Positions 12,601 through 24,868 of a DNA stretch of 64,000 nucleotides are shown one piece after another. A program made the translations under genes and the position numbers. The notes beneath the pieces are model-generated. The model did not search any database and was not told the origin of the DNA. It was given only the letters and a program-made list of their open reading frames with translations. Numbering within the stretch: the stretch's first letter is position 1; each line of letters starts with the position of its first letter. Source of the stretch: Anaeramoeba flamelloides (lineage: Eukaryota > Metamonada > Anaeramoebidae); NCBI GenBank assembly GCA_027625915.1, contig JANTQA010000057.1, positions 11,656,001 through 11,720,000 of the forward strand, in the 5' to 3' direction.

Positions 12601-15600
12601 TCCTGTTTACTACTAAACTGAAAATTAAGTCAAATAATAACTTTTTTTTTTTTTATTATATTTTTTTTGTATAAATAAGAATTGATGTTTATATGTATGC
12701 TTATTTAATTGTAAATGTAATGTATGAAATAGTGATGATTATGTTTAAATTCTCAAGATAATTAATAAATTTTTTAAATTTTCAATTATTTCCATTTAAT
12801 CGATAAACATTAATAATTTAATTAGCGATACTTTGTGAGAAACAATTATTTGTTAAATCACGGGTTTTCTCAATTCACATTTATTTTACACACAGGTATC
12901 TTTAGATAATGTTTTGAATTTTGTTTTTTTTTTAAACAAAATTCTTGTAATTTTTGAGAAAAGAAAATTAATAAAGTGAATTTTTTCGTTCATATAATAT
13001 TATTTTGCTTGGTTATTTGAAAAAAAGAAAAAAACAACAACTTTAAGGAATTTGTTTGATACGTAGAGTTTAAAATAAATCTAAAAAAAAAAAGAATATA
13101 ACTTTTAAATATAGTATCTAATTTAATGATTATTTTGGTTTTTCAAAAAGTTTTTAAAAAAAAATTAATATTTTATTGATGGATACCCAAACATTTATTT
13201 TTTTTTTTTGGTTCTAATAAATAAATTTTAATTTAATAAAACAGTCATTTTAAAAATGCAAGAACTTTTTTAAAACTTTTATCAAAGTTTTCATTAAAAA
13301 AAAGGGGAAAATTTTTTCAGAATTAAAACTTTTTTAAAAGTTTTCTATTTGAAAATAGTGAAGAATCAACCTTTAAATATGACTTAGAGATTGGAGTGTG
13401 GTCTGAAGAAAAGTATTATTATAAAAAAAAAGTTTTCACTTTATTAAAATATAAAACTTTAAAAAAAGTTTTAATTCTGACAATATCAAACAAAAAAAAT
13501 TACTCACTTTTTTAAAATAACGATATACTTTGACTGATTTCTGATTGTTTGATTTCAAATTTTGGAAAAGTTGTTTTTATTTTCTAATTTTTTTTTTTTC
13601 TTTAAAAAATAAACTGTTTTTCAATTTTTGAAAGTGTAATTTGAGATCAAAGTAAATTCTTCCAAGTTTTTTAAACACAATAATTGTTGATTTTATCTCT
13701 GTCATTGAAAAATAGGTTGTGAAAATTGGATCATTCTCATTTGATCACTAATTCATATAAATTCTTAAATTACAATTATTTGATTCTTTTTGCTTTGTGT
13801 GAAATATACTCTTGGTTTATTATTATGAAAAAAAAAAAGATCAATGAAAAATTTAAATTTAATTGAAAAAAAGTTACAGAAATCATAGAAATCACAAAAA
13901 CCAAAATACACCCATAATTTTTTCAAGATAAGTGAACAATTATATTTATTAGAATCAAAAAGTACTCAAAAAATTATTGGTGTGGATTGAACTTTTTTCT
14001 TAAAAACATAATATTACAGCCATTCCGACCCTAAAGTGAAATTTTCAAAGACATAGAAATTATTTTTCTATTATAAAATTGATTTTTATGAATATAGAAA
14101 TTTCAATTTTCTATCATGTCATCCAAGAAATTTTTCAGTTTCAATTACTTCGTAAGAGAGAGTTTTTTTTGAAAAAAAAAAAAGCAAAGACAAAAATTTA
14201 AATTTCATCACAAAAGAAAAGAAATCACAGAAATCGCAAAAACATGGGAATTCAAAAGAAAAGAAATCACAAAAATCACAGAAATCACAGAAACTTGAAA
14301 GTATTTGTGCATTATTGTTTTTAAATTCTTGTAACATGAGATTTTTGCAATTTTGGAAATTGAAGATCCACATTAATGGATCTTATTTTTATGAATTTGT
14401 TTGTTGATAAAAAAGAAAGATCAATAATCGTTTAAAAAATGTTTTTTAATCTTTTATAAAATTTGATATGTTAATATATCTTGTCATAATCAATTTATGG
14501 TTTATAATACAACATAAAATATTTTAGAATCGAAAATCAATTTTTATTTATTATAAATCACCACAATAGTGTTGGGATGTTTGTATAAGAATTATTATTA
14601 ATAAATATTCTTTATTTTATAAATAGAATCTAATTTGATGCTTTTCTCAAATATATATGTGGTAAAAAAAAAGGTTTGAAGTTTTGAAAATTTAATTTTT
14701 TTAGTTTTCAAACAAATCCCTGAATATTTTTTTTAAAACATTAAGAAATTATAAAGACCATTTTCACGAGAAGATGGCGGTTTGAAAATCAGCCATATTT
14801 GCATAGTGTCGCCCACCATCAACACAATCCATAGTATAATAACAATCTAGTTCCTAAGTTCAAAATTATCACTGAATAAAATCATTTTTTTTTCTCTTTA
14901 ATTTTAATTTATTATTTCAAATATGGGCTTTTTGAAAAGGCATGTTCAAGTAAAAAAAAATCTTTGTTGCTGTTGAGTTGTAAAGTTTTCTTTTAATGGT
15001 TTAAGGTACCAAACTAAAGAGATAAATTTACAACTTTATGATGGTTATTTTCCAATTTCAAAAAAAACTTTTGAAATAAATATAAGTTATTAAAAACACA
15101 AAAAAGTTCGAGAACATAAAAATATATTTTTTGTTTCAATTTTGTTTGATTATTAATCACACTCCAAAACAACTTTTAATGAAAATTGCATACTTCTATT
15201 TATTTAAATGATATATTTTATTTTATTATTAATTGAGCTTAAAATGAACCAAAAACAAAAGAGACAAAGTTTGGAATTGTTTCCCTTTTCGCTCAATAAT
15301 GATGTTTTAATATTTGAAAACAATCAATATTAATCACCAAATTGAATCATGATTAGATTTTCAAAAGAATAATGGTACTCTAAGAATGAAATAATTCGTA
15401 AACTAAAATTTTATTGTTTAAAAATTGAATAATCGTGATACTGGTATTTTTATGAATTAATCTGGACACCTCCAACTCTCTGTGACTCAAAAAGTTCTTA
15501 TTGATGAAAAGATCCTTTCAATAGCAATAATATAAAAAAAAAAAAAAAACACTAAAAAAAATAATAACATAATAATTAACTTTGTGTTGAGAACCGTCTT

Positions 15601-17509
15601 CTTCTTTGTTCATTTTACTTTCTCAAATGATCTTGGTTTTGAACTTACAAAAAAAAAAACAATACAAAAGGTATCTTGGCAATGCCTTTTATAAACGTTT
15701 CTTCTCTATGTGGGTGTTGTTTATTGTTTCATCCAAACTCATTTTTTTTGACAAAACTTTTAAACTTATAACTTAAGATATCTATCAAAGGAATAAAATC
15801 TCAAATGTGCTTAAAAATATTTGACTTTTTCATTTTTCATCTGAGAAATTATTATTCCACTTTTGATTTTTTGTCCGTAAGATTTTTTTCTCAAACAACA
15901 CCAAGAGCTCTATGACTATTTGTTGTAAAATAAATGGAACAAAATTTTCATTCAGCTTTCCAAAAAAAGAATTGTAAATCATAGAACATTTTCAAATTTT
16001 TTATTGTAAAAAGAAGCTGAAATCATTAATTTTCTCTTAATAGAATTGGTGACTTTTGGTGATTGGTTTTAATTCTTGGAGTTCATGATTATTTTGGAAA
16101 GTTAAATGAAAATTTTGATATGTTTATTTTTCAATTAACAGTAAGAAAAATGGTCATTTTTAACTTGTTCATAAATGTTTTATTGTTTATGAAAATGAAA
16201 TTAACACTCTTTTTTGATTTGGTTTCCAGAAGAATTGTAATTATAAATCTCACAATATACAAAGTTGTGAATTTAGTTGCCATTTAAATTGGGTCAACCT
16301 TGTGATTTTTAAGAATTTTTAATTTATTTACCTTGCCAATAATAAAAAAAAATAATAAAAACAAAAAAATTTTATTTCTTTAAAAGAGATTCGAAAAAAG
16401 TACCAAGCCCATTTCAATTAAACAAAAGGAAAAATAGATCGAAAAAAAAACATAGGGGTTTATAGTTTGGTAATTCTTGGTTGTTCTTCAAATCACTCTA
16501 ATTCTTGCAAATAAAAATTTTTTGTTATTTTTTGAAAAAGAAAAATTTTTATCAAAATCCTTTTTCTCTTGAAGCATTCACTTCTTGTTGTATTTAAAAA
16601 ATAAATAGTTTCACCTCCTAATTTTTCACACCATCAAACTAAATAAATTCAATACCTTTTGATTTTATTTTGGTACTTGCGAAAAATAATTTTTTTTTTT
16701 TCATTCCAAATAAAAAGATCGAGTGAAAAATGTTCCATACCAGGCCAATTAAAATTAATTAATTGACAAAAATTGTTTATAATATTTTGCAACACTGATC
16801 TGAAGATCGTAAATAAGTAATTATTCAAAAAAAAGTTGTTTTTCTGAGTAGAGAACAAGACTTTATAAAAAAAAAAAAAAAACAAAAAAAAATAATAAAA
16901 AAAAGAAAACATATTTCAATTACATACCATTTTTGACATTTCTGTAAAATTTTCTTTGAATAAAAATTGATTAAAATTTCTGTTGGGTGTTAAATAAAGA
17001 GAAAAACAAAGAGAAAAGGTTTTTTTAAAAAAAGATTTAATAAAAGAGCTTTGAAAGTAATTTTGAAGAACGAGAGAAAAAAAAAACATACATTTTGGTT
17101 TCTTTAAAAGGGTTTGGGTGTTGTTCACTAATTAGCCCTTGCCAAGAAACAAGTGCCGCAAGAACTTGTGTTGTATATTTTTTTGAGATTGTTGATAAGG
17201 TTTCGATCGCATTCCACAATTTCTTATGGTTTTGTAATCTAAACTCTTTCAAAGAATACTGCTTCTTCTTTTCAGATTTTGGTTACGTTTGGTTTTGAAA
17301 GAGGTTTTTGCAATAATTAAAAAAAAAAAAAAAGACAGTTAAACATTCCAACTTTATTCAAAAAAAGAAAAAGGGCTTTTTTTTAAAAAAAAAAAAAAAA
17401 GATCAAAAAATTAACAAACTTTCTTAATTGTTTTATCAATTACAAAAAGAGTAGCAACACAAAACTCATTTAGTGTTCTTTCTACAATGTGTTTCTGCAG
17501 ATCAGTCAT
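3674..17509 (-). CDS. FRY: Furry (FRY/Tao3/PAG1/Mor2) homologue, about 3146 residues, five exons
   Basis: Furry proteins are giant HEAT/armadillo-type scaffolds that bind MOB-NDR kinase complexes and control cell polarity and morphogenesis. Proposed exons on the minus strand: 17420-17509, 17092-17258, 16928-16979, 16656-16843 and 3674-12617. The phases agree at every join and the total is 3147 codons, close to human FRY (about 3013 residues). The N-terminal exons match the family: HIVERTLNEFCVATLF resembles the FVMRTLFAEF region, and KKLWNAIETLSTISKKY the next helix. The 3' exon carries the MOR2-PAG1 blocks, for example near residue 2125 (LPFLFHVVFIMMDHKSPVVY, then EHSKLLLIN), and a C-terminal Furry block after RNWSRVRRRKR. 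Between them lie low-complexity inserts: Ser/Thr, poly-Asn, Met/Glu and Lys. The 3' exon has no ATG at its 5' end and a stop lies just upstream, so the upstream exons are required. Family identity is strong; the exact first exon is inferred from conservation and splice signals. Confidence 0.9.
13240..13535. repeat. Family E inverted-repeat element (MITE-like)
   Basis: About 45 bp at the left (TCAGAATTAAAACTTTTTTA and following) recur inverted at the right, and both ends carry ACTTTTTTAAAA. Related copies lie at 34690-35015 and 1-165. It sits inside giant intron 4 of Furry. There is no coding capacity, and no target duplication could be fixed because of the A/T runs. Confidence 0.6.
14765..14830. 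other. GC-richer island inside the Furry giant intron
   Basis: A stretch with clearly more G and C than its surroundings, containing AAGATGGCGG, CCATATTTGCATA and GTGTCGCCCACC. The first two resemble known YY1-type and CArG/octamer-type sites of other eukaryotes, but nothing shows that such factors act here. On the minus strand a frame is open for about 33 codons. It may be a regulatory island or the remnant of an exon. Confidence 0.3.
15405..15975. repeat. Family D dispersed repeat, copy 1
   Basis: Shares a long colinear set of phrases with 61195-61745: AAAAGATCCTTTCA, AACTTTGTGTTGA, GTCTTCTT, AAATGATCTTGGTTTT, and then TTTTTCATTTTTCATCTGAG. A shorter third copy lies at 52840-53290. The copies are diverged. 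No terminal repeats or coding capacity were recognised. It lies in giant intron 4 of Furry. Confidence 0.55.
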
Positions 17510-17919
17510 TTGGACAAGCTTTGAAAAAATGGGAAACACAAAATGGAAAAAGTGTAGAAAATAAATCTCTGTCTTTTAATTTGTTTCCTTTTGCAAACAA
17601 TTCTAGAATTCAGAACTATTTTAGTTCGTTTTAAGATAATTGGTACTGAAGAGATCAAATACTCAATTGATTTTGACTTTCAAAGATGTATCATTTCAAC
17701 CAAAATCTGAAAATTGAAATTGGATCTTTAAACAAACAAACAACCAAACATTAGTTAAACGTAAAAAGAGAACAAAAGTGATGATAATTACAATAAAATA
17801 TACAAATCATTTATTCATTTTTTGATTTAAATTATTATACTTTTTTACATTAATTGAAGCTCATCTAACGGCAGAACCAAGCCTATTCAAAGAAAAAAAA
17901 TACCAATTCTAAGGGCTGA
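17510..17919. promoter_or_regulatory. Divergent intergenic region between Furry and the ChAPs gene
   Basis: The two start codons face away from each other across 410 bp, so this segment must hold both promoters and both 5' leaders. A/T runs make any TATA-like element impossible to assign. No conserved motif is claimed. Confidence 0.55.
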
Positions 17920-20900
17920 ATGGAAACACTTCGTGGTATTTATGAAGCAGTTGAATTAAACCATGGCGAAATTTTTGATTTTCGATTGGAACAAATTAAA
18001 GCAAACAAAGCCAATTTCAATTTACCAGATCTGTGCCATATTGCCAAGGAATGTAAAGCAGAACAAAACGTATCTAAAGGCACACCAACTGGGTATTACC
18101 ATTATGTTCTTGGCTTTGAATATTTTGATAAAGTGGAATCAATTAAAAAATATACTCGTGACTTGATCGACAGGCAGTTTAAGCTACCAAGTAACAAAAC
18201 CAAGAATGAAAGCAAGGAATTAAAACTCAAAACAGTTACTATTTCGACATACAATCCATTTTCACAATTAGATGTAAGATTTACTGTTCAAGTCCAAGAT
18301 GTACAGACACAAAGAAAAGAAAATTCAGAGTTTTATCGCCCTAAACAAAGAGAAACAAAAAGAATGGAAAAAGGACAAGAAAGAACCAAGCAAAAAGAAA
18401 TCGGAACAGAAACAAAAAAAAATCAGAATCAATCAAAAGAAAAAGAAAAAGAAAAACAAAAAAACAAAAGACAAGATAATGAAAAAGAAAACCACAATGA
18501 AAAAGAAAAAAACAAAGAAAAAGAGAAAAACAAAAATAAAAGAGAAGAGAATCCAAATCTCATGCAAAAACAAACTAGCAATATTACAAAAGAGAACTTA
18601 TCTTGGAAAAGAAAAAAAAGGCAAAAATTTAAAACCAAAATAGTGTGCTATGACTCAAAAGGAAAAAAATTGAAGAAGATAAGAGTATCAAAAAAAATGT
18701 TTTGGTGTGAATTAAGGGTTGCGTCCTTTATTCGTAGGTTTGCCTTAGAAAGCGATTATCACAAATATACCCCTTTAAGGGTCTTGGATGGCTATGATCC
18801 CTTATCTGAAGACTCTACCATTATAAATGATCTTTATAAAATCATTCAGAATAAGAGGTATAATAGAATTCTTCCAATTTACCCAAGGATGCTTCCAGAC
18901 GTTGTCCATAATAGGTTTATTAGGCTTATTGAAAAATGGTTTTTAAACAATTGTAGGCTTAAGCAAGCAGTTCATTTTTGGAAAAAAATAATGAATGAAA
19001 TTGATCCAAGCTTTGTTGCACCACTTGCCAGAGTACAAAGAAAAAGAAGGAACATTCAAAAAAGCATTAAATTATTACGAAAAATTCTAGATCAAAACAA
19101 AAATAATTTTGAAGAAAACAAAGAAAAAAATGGGAAAAAAAAAAGTAAATCAAAAGAAATCGGAAACGGAAACGGAAACGGAAATGGAAACGGAAACGAA
19201 AACGTAAACGGAAAAGTAAAAGAAAATGTGAAAAAAAATATAAATAGAAATAAAAATAAATCCAGAATTACTGAAGATTCCATAATGATCTCTGTAAGAA
19301 TCCAATTGATTAAATCACTCTTTCATATTAATTTGAAAAAGGCATTGATCGAAGCCCAAAATTTGTCCGAATTAATACCCTTTGTACCCGAATCAGGAAT
19401 TTTGCTTGCTCGATGTTATTTTAAATTAGAAAAATGGGATGAAGGGGTTCAAATTTTAACTTCAATTCCAATCAAATCAAATGTGATATCAAATATTTTC
19501 AAATTAAATAACAATCTCAATTGCCCGCCTTCAATTTTAAAATTTACCAAACCCCAAGGTATCAGATGGAAATTATCACAAAAAGAGGCTTTAAATAAAA
19601 TTATACAATCCCCAAAGAATGATATTAGACTTAATTTAATTGAACGTCATAAATCGACAGATCTGCTATTAAAAAAAATATATTATCAATTTAGTTTTGT
19701 TTATCAAAACATTGGGATCAAAAAATTACAATCCTTGATAAATTTGAAAAAAAATTCTAATTTTTTATTTCTTTCTAAATCAGTTAGTGAAAATGATTTA
19801 TTAATTTATTCGAATACTTCAAAAGATTCTAAAATTAAATTAGCTTCTTATTCTAAATTAAACCCATATTTATCATCTTCTTCAAAATCTAATTTGCATT
19901 CTAATCCTAATTTTAATTTTACATCTTTAAACAATAATAAAAATAATAATGGAATTGATGATCATATAAATGACAATGAAAGCGATAATTATAATGAGAA
20001 TGAGAATAATGAGAATAGCGATAATAATGATCATAATAATAATGATAATAAAGATAATAACGATAATAATGATGATGATGATGATTATAACGATAATAAT
20101 AATGATAACAACAGCAGTAGTAAAAATAATAAAATTATTACAAATATAAATTCAAAAACACAAATTAGCTTTGATAAAAATAGATCAGTTTCAGTAAAAA
20201 ATGTAAAACAAATAAATAACATTGAAACAGGGATCATGGATCCACAAACAGATGATATTTGCTGGTGTATAGCAAAAAGAAGAAAAAGGAGGGAATTAGT
20301 GAAAAGATTAAAATGGGAGAATCAAGATTTTGTTATTGATTCGAATCAAAAAGGAAAATGTTACCAAGACGTGAAATTAAAATCTTTTGATAATATTTTA
20401 AATTTTGGATATTTGACAGATCTTGAAGATATTGAACAATATAAAAATAATTTTAAAAAGAAGAAGAAGAAGAAGAAGAAGAAGAAAAAGAAAAATGATG
20501 GTGATGATGCTAGTGATGATAATGTTGGGGACGATGATAATGTGGGTGATTTAAAAGCAAAATTTTTAACAAATAGAATTAAATTAAATAATAGATTACC
20601 CTTTTTAAACAATATTTATTCGAAAAAAACAAATTCTAAAATTTTCTTTTATGATTTAATTGAAAACCTAAAATCAGAATTAGAGATATATTCTGAAATA
20701 ATAAAGCCGAATTCAAAGATCAATAAGAAAAGAAATTATTTAATCAAAATTAATAAAACTCAGGTGGATTGGTACAGATATGGTGACTTATGTTTAAAAT
20801 TCCATCATCCAAAAAAAGCAATTGATTGCTATTCCAATTCAATTAAACAGAGTAAAAAAATAATAAATCCCTTTTCAATCAATGTTTATATCAAATTATT

Positions 20901-21195
20901 GTTATTACTTAACAAAAATAACGAGCAGAATGAACAGAATGAACAGAATAATGCTAAATCCCTTGAATTGATGGAATCAATCTTTGAATTCTGGCCAAAA
21001 ACAAAAAAAACAATAAATCAACAATTCTTGGTTCTCAGAACATTGAAATATGCCTTTTTTTCAATAATCTCTTCTATCGGTTTAAAACAATTTATGAAAA
21101 TTTATCTTGAGCAATCCAATACAAAATATACCGAACAGATTTTTAAATATATTGAATTAGCAAAGCGTTATAAAATAAATGGATATGATCATTAA
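17920..21195 (+). CDS. ChAPs-family (Chs5-Arf1-binding, Bch1/Bud7/Chs6-like) TPR protein, 1091 residues
   Basis: In yeast, ChAPs form the cargo-binding arms of exomer, an Arf1-dependent coat that exports certain membrane proteins from the trans-Golgi. The N-terminus carries the family pattern: LPDLCHIAKE, then GYYHYVLGFEYFDKVES near residues 60-75, then ISTYNPFSQLDVRFTVQ near 110. All match the start of Chs6/Bch1. A conserved block from about 250 to 420 (FWCELRVASFIRRFALE) and TPR-like helices near 450-520 (LIPFVPESGILLARCYFKLE) follow. A last TPR-like part lies near 950-1040 (VDWYRYGDLCLKFHHPKKAI). Low-complexity Lys/Glu/Asn (about 130-240), Asn/Asp (about 660-745) and poly-Lys (about 845-860) tracts separate them, which explains a length above the roughly 750 residues of the fungal proteins. 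It reads as a single exon from the ATG. Family assignment is good; the exomer role outside fungi is inference. Confidence 0.8.
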   Translation: METLRGIYEAVELNHGEIFDFRLEQIKANKANFNLPDLCHIAKECKAEQNVSKGTPTGYYHYVLGFEYFDKVESIKKYTRDLIDRQFKLPSNKTKNESKELKLKTVTISTYNPFSQLDVRFTVQVQDVQTQRKENSEFYRPKQRETKRMEKGQERTKQKEIGTETKKNQNQSKEKEKEKQKNKRQDNEKENHNEKEKNKEKEKNKNKREENPNLMQKQTSNITKENLSWKRKKRQKFKTKIVCYDSKGKKLKKIRVSKKMFWCELRVASFIRRFALESDYHKYTPLRVLDGYDPLSEDSTIINDLYKIIQNKRYNRILPIYPRMLPDVVHNRFIRLIEKWFLNNCRLKQAVHFWKKIMNEIDPSFVAPLARVQRKRRNIQKSIKLLRKILDQNKNNFEENKEKNGKKKSKSKEIGNGNGNGNGNGNENVNGKVKENVKKNINRNKNKSRITEDSIMISVRIQLIKSLFHINLKKALIEAQNLSELIPFVPESGILLARCYFKLEKWDEGVQILTSIPIKSNVISNIFKLNNNLNCPPSILKFTKPQGIRWKLSQKEALNKIIQSPKNDIRLNLIERHKSTDLLLKKIYYQFSFVYQNIGIKKLQSLINLKKNSNFLFLSKSVSENDLLIYSNTSKDSKIKLASYSKLNPYLSSSSKSNLHSNPNFNFTSLNNNKNNNGIDDHINDNESDNYNENENNENSDNNDHNNNDNKDNNDNNDDDDDYNDNNNDNNSSSKNNKIITNINSKTQISFDKNRSVSVKNVKQINNIETGIMDPQTDDICWCIAKRRKRRELVKRLKWENQDFVIDSNQKGKCYQDVKLKSFDNILNFGYLTDLEDIEQYKNNFKKKKKKKKKKKKKNDGDDASDDNVGDDDNVGDLKAKFLTNRIKLNNRLPFLNNIYSKKTNSKIFFYDLIENLKSELEIYSEIIKPNSKINKKRNYLIKINKTQVDWYRYGDLCLKFHHPKKAIDCYSNSIKQSKKIINPFSINVYIKLLLLLNKNNEQNEQNEQNNAKSLELMESIFEFWPKTKKTINQQFLVLRTLKYAFFSIISSIGLKQFMKIYLEQSNTKYTEQIFKYIELAKRYKINGYDH

Positions 21196-22489
21196 TTTTT
21201 TCTTTATTTTTTTGTCAAGTAAAATACATAGACATTGTTTATTTACGAATCTTTATGACTATTACATTGTTTGTTTGTTTGTTTTTCAGATTATTTTGTA
21301 TATTTATAATCTATTTTCAAAAAAAAATATGACCTTTTTTTTTTATAATTAAATCTAGATAATATCCCCCTTTTAAATACTTTTGTTAGTAAATTGAGAC
21401 TCTAAAATGGGGTACAACATATATACTAATTGAACCAATAAACTATGAAATATATTTTAAAATATGTTCATCAAAATATTTTCTAAAAAAATGAAAAAAA
21501 AAAATTTACACTTTTTTTGCGGAAAATTAGAGACCTCAAAATTTAATAAAAAACAAACAGTATGGTAAACCATATAAAGGATTTCTTTAACAATAAAATA
21601 CAATTTTAATTTTTTCATTTTATTGGAAATTTTTGTTGAGATTAAACCTCTTCCGAAAAAATTGTTAATGATCAAAAAAAAAAACAAATAACCATTTTTT
21701 TCACACATAAAAAATTTCAACATAAATTGAGATCAGTAGTTATTTTAAATTTTGTACTCAATCGTCACCTTCAATTCGTTTTTTTTTTAAGTAGATTACA
21801 AATTTTTATTTTTTTTTTTAATTTTGAAGTTTTAATTTTTTTTAGATTGAAAAAATAATACAAATGATGATCAAGTATTTTGTTCTATTAAAGATAAAAA
21901 ATATGAATGTTAATTTAAGAAAATAACAAAATATGTCAATGAAGTGTGTAGGTTGATTGTTGTGTGTTTTTTTTTAAAAAAGGAAATAAGAATAAAATGA
22001 TAAATATGGGCATTTTGGATTTCTTTCCATTTTTTATTTGGTTTAAGGGAAAAGTACTCGACTACAACAATGCAACATTTTAAAACATGCTATTGGTGAT
22101 ATTTTCTTCGTACAAATAATGTAAACTATATTTAAAAAACATTGGCCCATTAAAAATCAAATTTTGAAAATAAATATTTTTTTAAATTGTAGTTATCTAT
22201 TATAATAAAAAAATTACTATTTTAGTATTCAGTTCAAGAAACTAGAAATATTTGTTTTTCATCTAAAAATAAAATAAAAAAAACTAAAAAAAAAGTAAAA
22301 AAAATTGGACCATTTATTAGGAAATTTAATATATATGTCCAGAGTCAAAAAATCCTGATCGACTAAGAAACCCCAAAAAGAAAAATATTTTTTAAATGAG
22401 ATCAATTATTTTATTCCATTGTTTTCAGAAAAAGAATATTTTTTATTTATTTTATTTCTTACATTATAAAATTTTTTTGCCTTTTTATT

Positions 22490-22960
22490 ACCATTTTCAT
22501 CAGTATCATACAATAACATATTTTTATTGTAAGGAATATTAATAAGAAGATTTTTATTCTTTTTTGAGATAATTCTTTTGGTTTACCAAAAAATATATTT
22601 ATTCAACCTAGTTGAAAAATTTTGTATTTTTTCATAAGAATAGTTATAATCATTAAAGTTTTTCAGTTGTTTAATAATTTTAGGAAGGAATTGTGTTTTT
22701 ATTCAAGATAAAATTCACAATTTCAAAATAATATTTTCTTAAAGATATTTGGAGATAGAATAATTTTATCCTCACAAATTCAAAATCAATTTTTTTCAGA
22801 CAAAAATGATTTATTTGAGAGAACAATTTTTGTGAATAAGAACAAACAATTTGTTAAAAACTTTTTTTGTAATATTTTTTTATTTTCTGAAAACCAGAAA
22901 ACACTTTTTTATAACCTTATTGAATAAAAAATAAATAAATTACTGAAATAAATTTCAATT
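22490..22960. repeat. Family C dispersed repeat, copy 1
   Basis: Colinear with 29590-30010. Shared phrases include TTTTTTGAGATAATTCTTTT, then GTTTACC/GTTAACC, AGAATAGTTAT, ATTAAAGTTT and CAAACAATTTGTTAAAAA. The copies are strongly diverged, and the ends could not be defined. Confidence 0.5.
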
Positions 22961-24826
22961 TAATTTAGAAACTTTTGGTAAAAGTTAATCAAATTTTCAG
23001 TTTTTTTAATCACCTATAACTCAATTATTTTTATTGGTTGGGATTTATATTGAAAGATGAAGTATTAAAAATCCTAACAAATAAATAATGTTCTTTCCTA
23101 ATCAATACTTTCAAACATAAAAATAAAACGATGTTTTACCATTTTCAAGAATTAGCTTAATTGTTAATAAAAATAATAGACTACTTTTTTATCGTTTTAT
23201 AATGGAAACATATAAATTTTGGATTTTATAAAATAGACCTAAAATTAATAAATTGTTTAAATGGGGTTAACTCATCCATTTCACAAGTCGAAACACAAAT
23301 TCTAAAAAAAAGTTTTCAAGATCATGAAAATATTTTCTTTTATTTTTAAAAAAGACCACCCCCTTAATTTCTTTTAAATTTAAGAAAATACTTTCAAAGG
23401 AATAAAATAAGTAGTTACTGACTAATAATAAGAAAATGAAACATTAAAATATCAGTAACTAGAAAAGAAAAAAGAAAAAGAAAAGGCGAAGAAGATAAAA
23501 AAACAGATCAGAATAAAAAATATGAAAATCATTGATATGTAAATTTTAAAATAATAAATCAGTATGCTTTAAACTATAAAGGATAACATTTCAAATAAAT
23601 GGAAAATACTTGTGATTTTAGATATTTTTAATTAAGTATACTATTTTTTTTTTTTGATTTTTTGCCTGTTACTTCTGATAAACACTTTTTAAATTTACAT
23701 CTTGTTCAATTGTCGAATTTTCGATTGAATTTTTTGTTTTATGATTGAAAAAGTGTAAATTACACTTTAAATGTTCTTACATTGAAATTTCTTAAAGTGA
23801 ATATAATCATTAAATCAGAAATTTCACATTCATTCAATGAAAAGATATCCCAAATTTTCTTTATGTTTAAGAAACAAAAACAAAAAATTGAAAAAAGAAA
23901 AAAGAAAAAGAGTAAAAAAAAGGATAAATAAATTTAAAAAGAGGTTTTATAAGCAGCTATTGGTAAAACAATTAAAAAACAAAAAAAAAAATGTTATCTT
24001 TAAATTAAGAAAACCCAATATCACAACCATATACTTTTGTTAATCTAATTCAATTAAATAAATGTTGATTTGGAGATTATTTAATTATTTTAATTCCTTT
24101 TTTTCTTTTTTCATCTGATTTTCTATAAACCTTTGGTATTTTTTAGGTTTTGTTTTTCGTTTTTAATTGCAAGTTACTCATACTTTAATGTTACAATATC
24201 TCCAGTATTAGCAATTAACCAACTTTATCTTTTTTCTTTACAACACCGCTTCTCAATATTGAAGAAAATCTAGTTCGGAGATAAGTAGTAATAAAAAAAA
24301 AAAAAAATAAGAAATATCATTTGGAAATTTTTTATAATTTTTCTTTGAAGGGTTGAAATTGTTAATTATTAATAATTTGTTAGGTTTGTTACTAAAATAT
24401 ATTTTTTTTTGTGGAGGAAGAATATTGAATTAAAACAATTTTATAGATAAGATTGTGCACAGAGCGTGTTTTCACATTATTATTATATTTCAACAATATT
24501 CAAAAAAAAAATATAAAAGAATTATATATCAATTCTTAACTTTTAAAAAATTGTTTCTCCGTCTTTGTCCAACTATAATAAAAAAAAATTCAAATCAAAA
24601 CAATTCTATTAATAAAAATTCCATAAAATAATGATCAATTGAGACTTTACAAGATATCTTAGAATTGATAAAATAAAAATTCTTTAAGAATTTTTATTTA
24701 TTTTTAAAAGTCCAGATACTCATTAACCCCGAGTGTCAAAAAATCTTTATCCATTTTCAGAATTTTAATAATACTTAAAATCTACTCTTCAAGAGCAAAA
24801 CATTTTGATTATCTCTCCCACTGCAG

Positions 24827-24868
<42 letters not shown>

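Larger units (their letters stand above)
12618..16655 (-). other. Giant intron 4 of the Furry gene, 4038 bp
   Basis: The donor is AAAAG|GTATTG and the acceptor TTTTCAG|TTTAG on the minus strand. The upstream exon ends in phase 2 and the downstream exon supplies one base, so the frame continues across. The protein reads from a segment matching the second conserved block of FRY straight into the next block, which argues against missing exons. The intron holds a family E copy, a family D copy, a 9-bp AAATCACAG-type simple repeat at about 14205-14295, and a short GC-richer island at 14765-14830. The other Furry introns measure 161, 112 and 84 bp. Confidence 0.7.

Noticed and set aside
14205-14295. 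Possible CRISPR-like or structured repeat with AAATCACAG units
   Set aside because: Short 9-bp degenerate simple repeat without spacers; CRISPR arrays are not expected in a eukaryotic nuclear genome.
16063-16287. Plus-strand ORF inside the Furry giant intron
   Set aside because: A/T-driven translation without domain or conserved pattern; TTG-type start.
23837-24043. 68-residue Lys/Arg-rich ORF
   Set aside because: It looks like translated A/G-rich simple sequence; no domain, and similar tracts occur nearby without an ORF.
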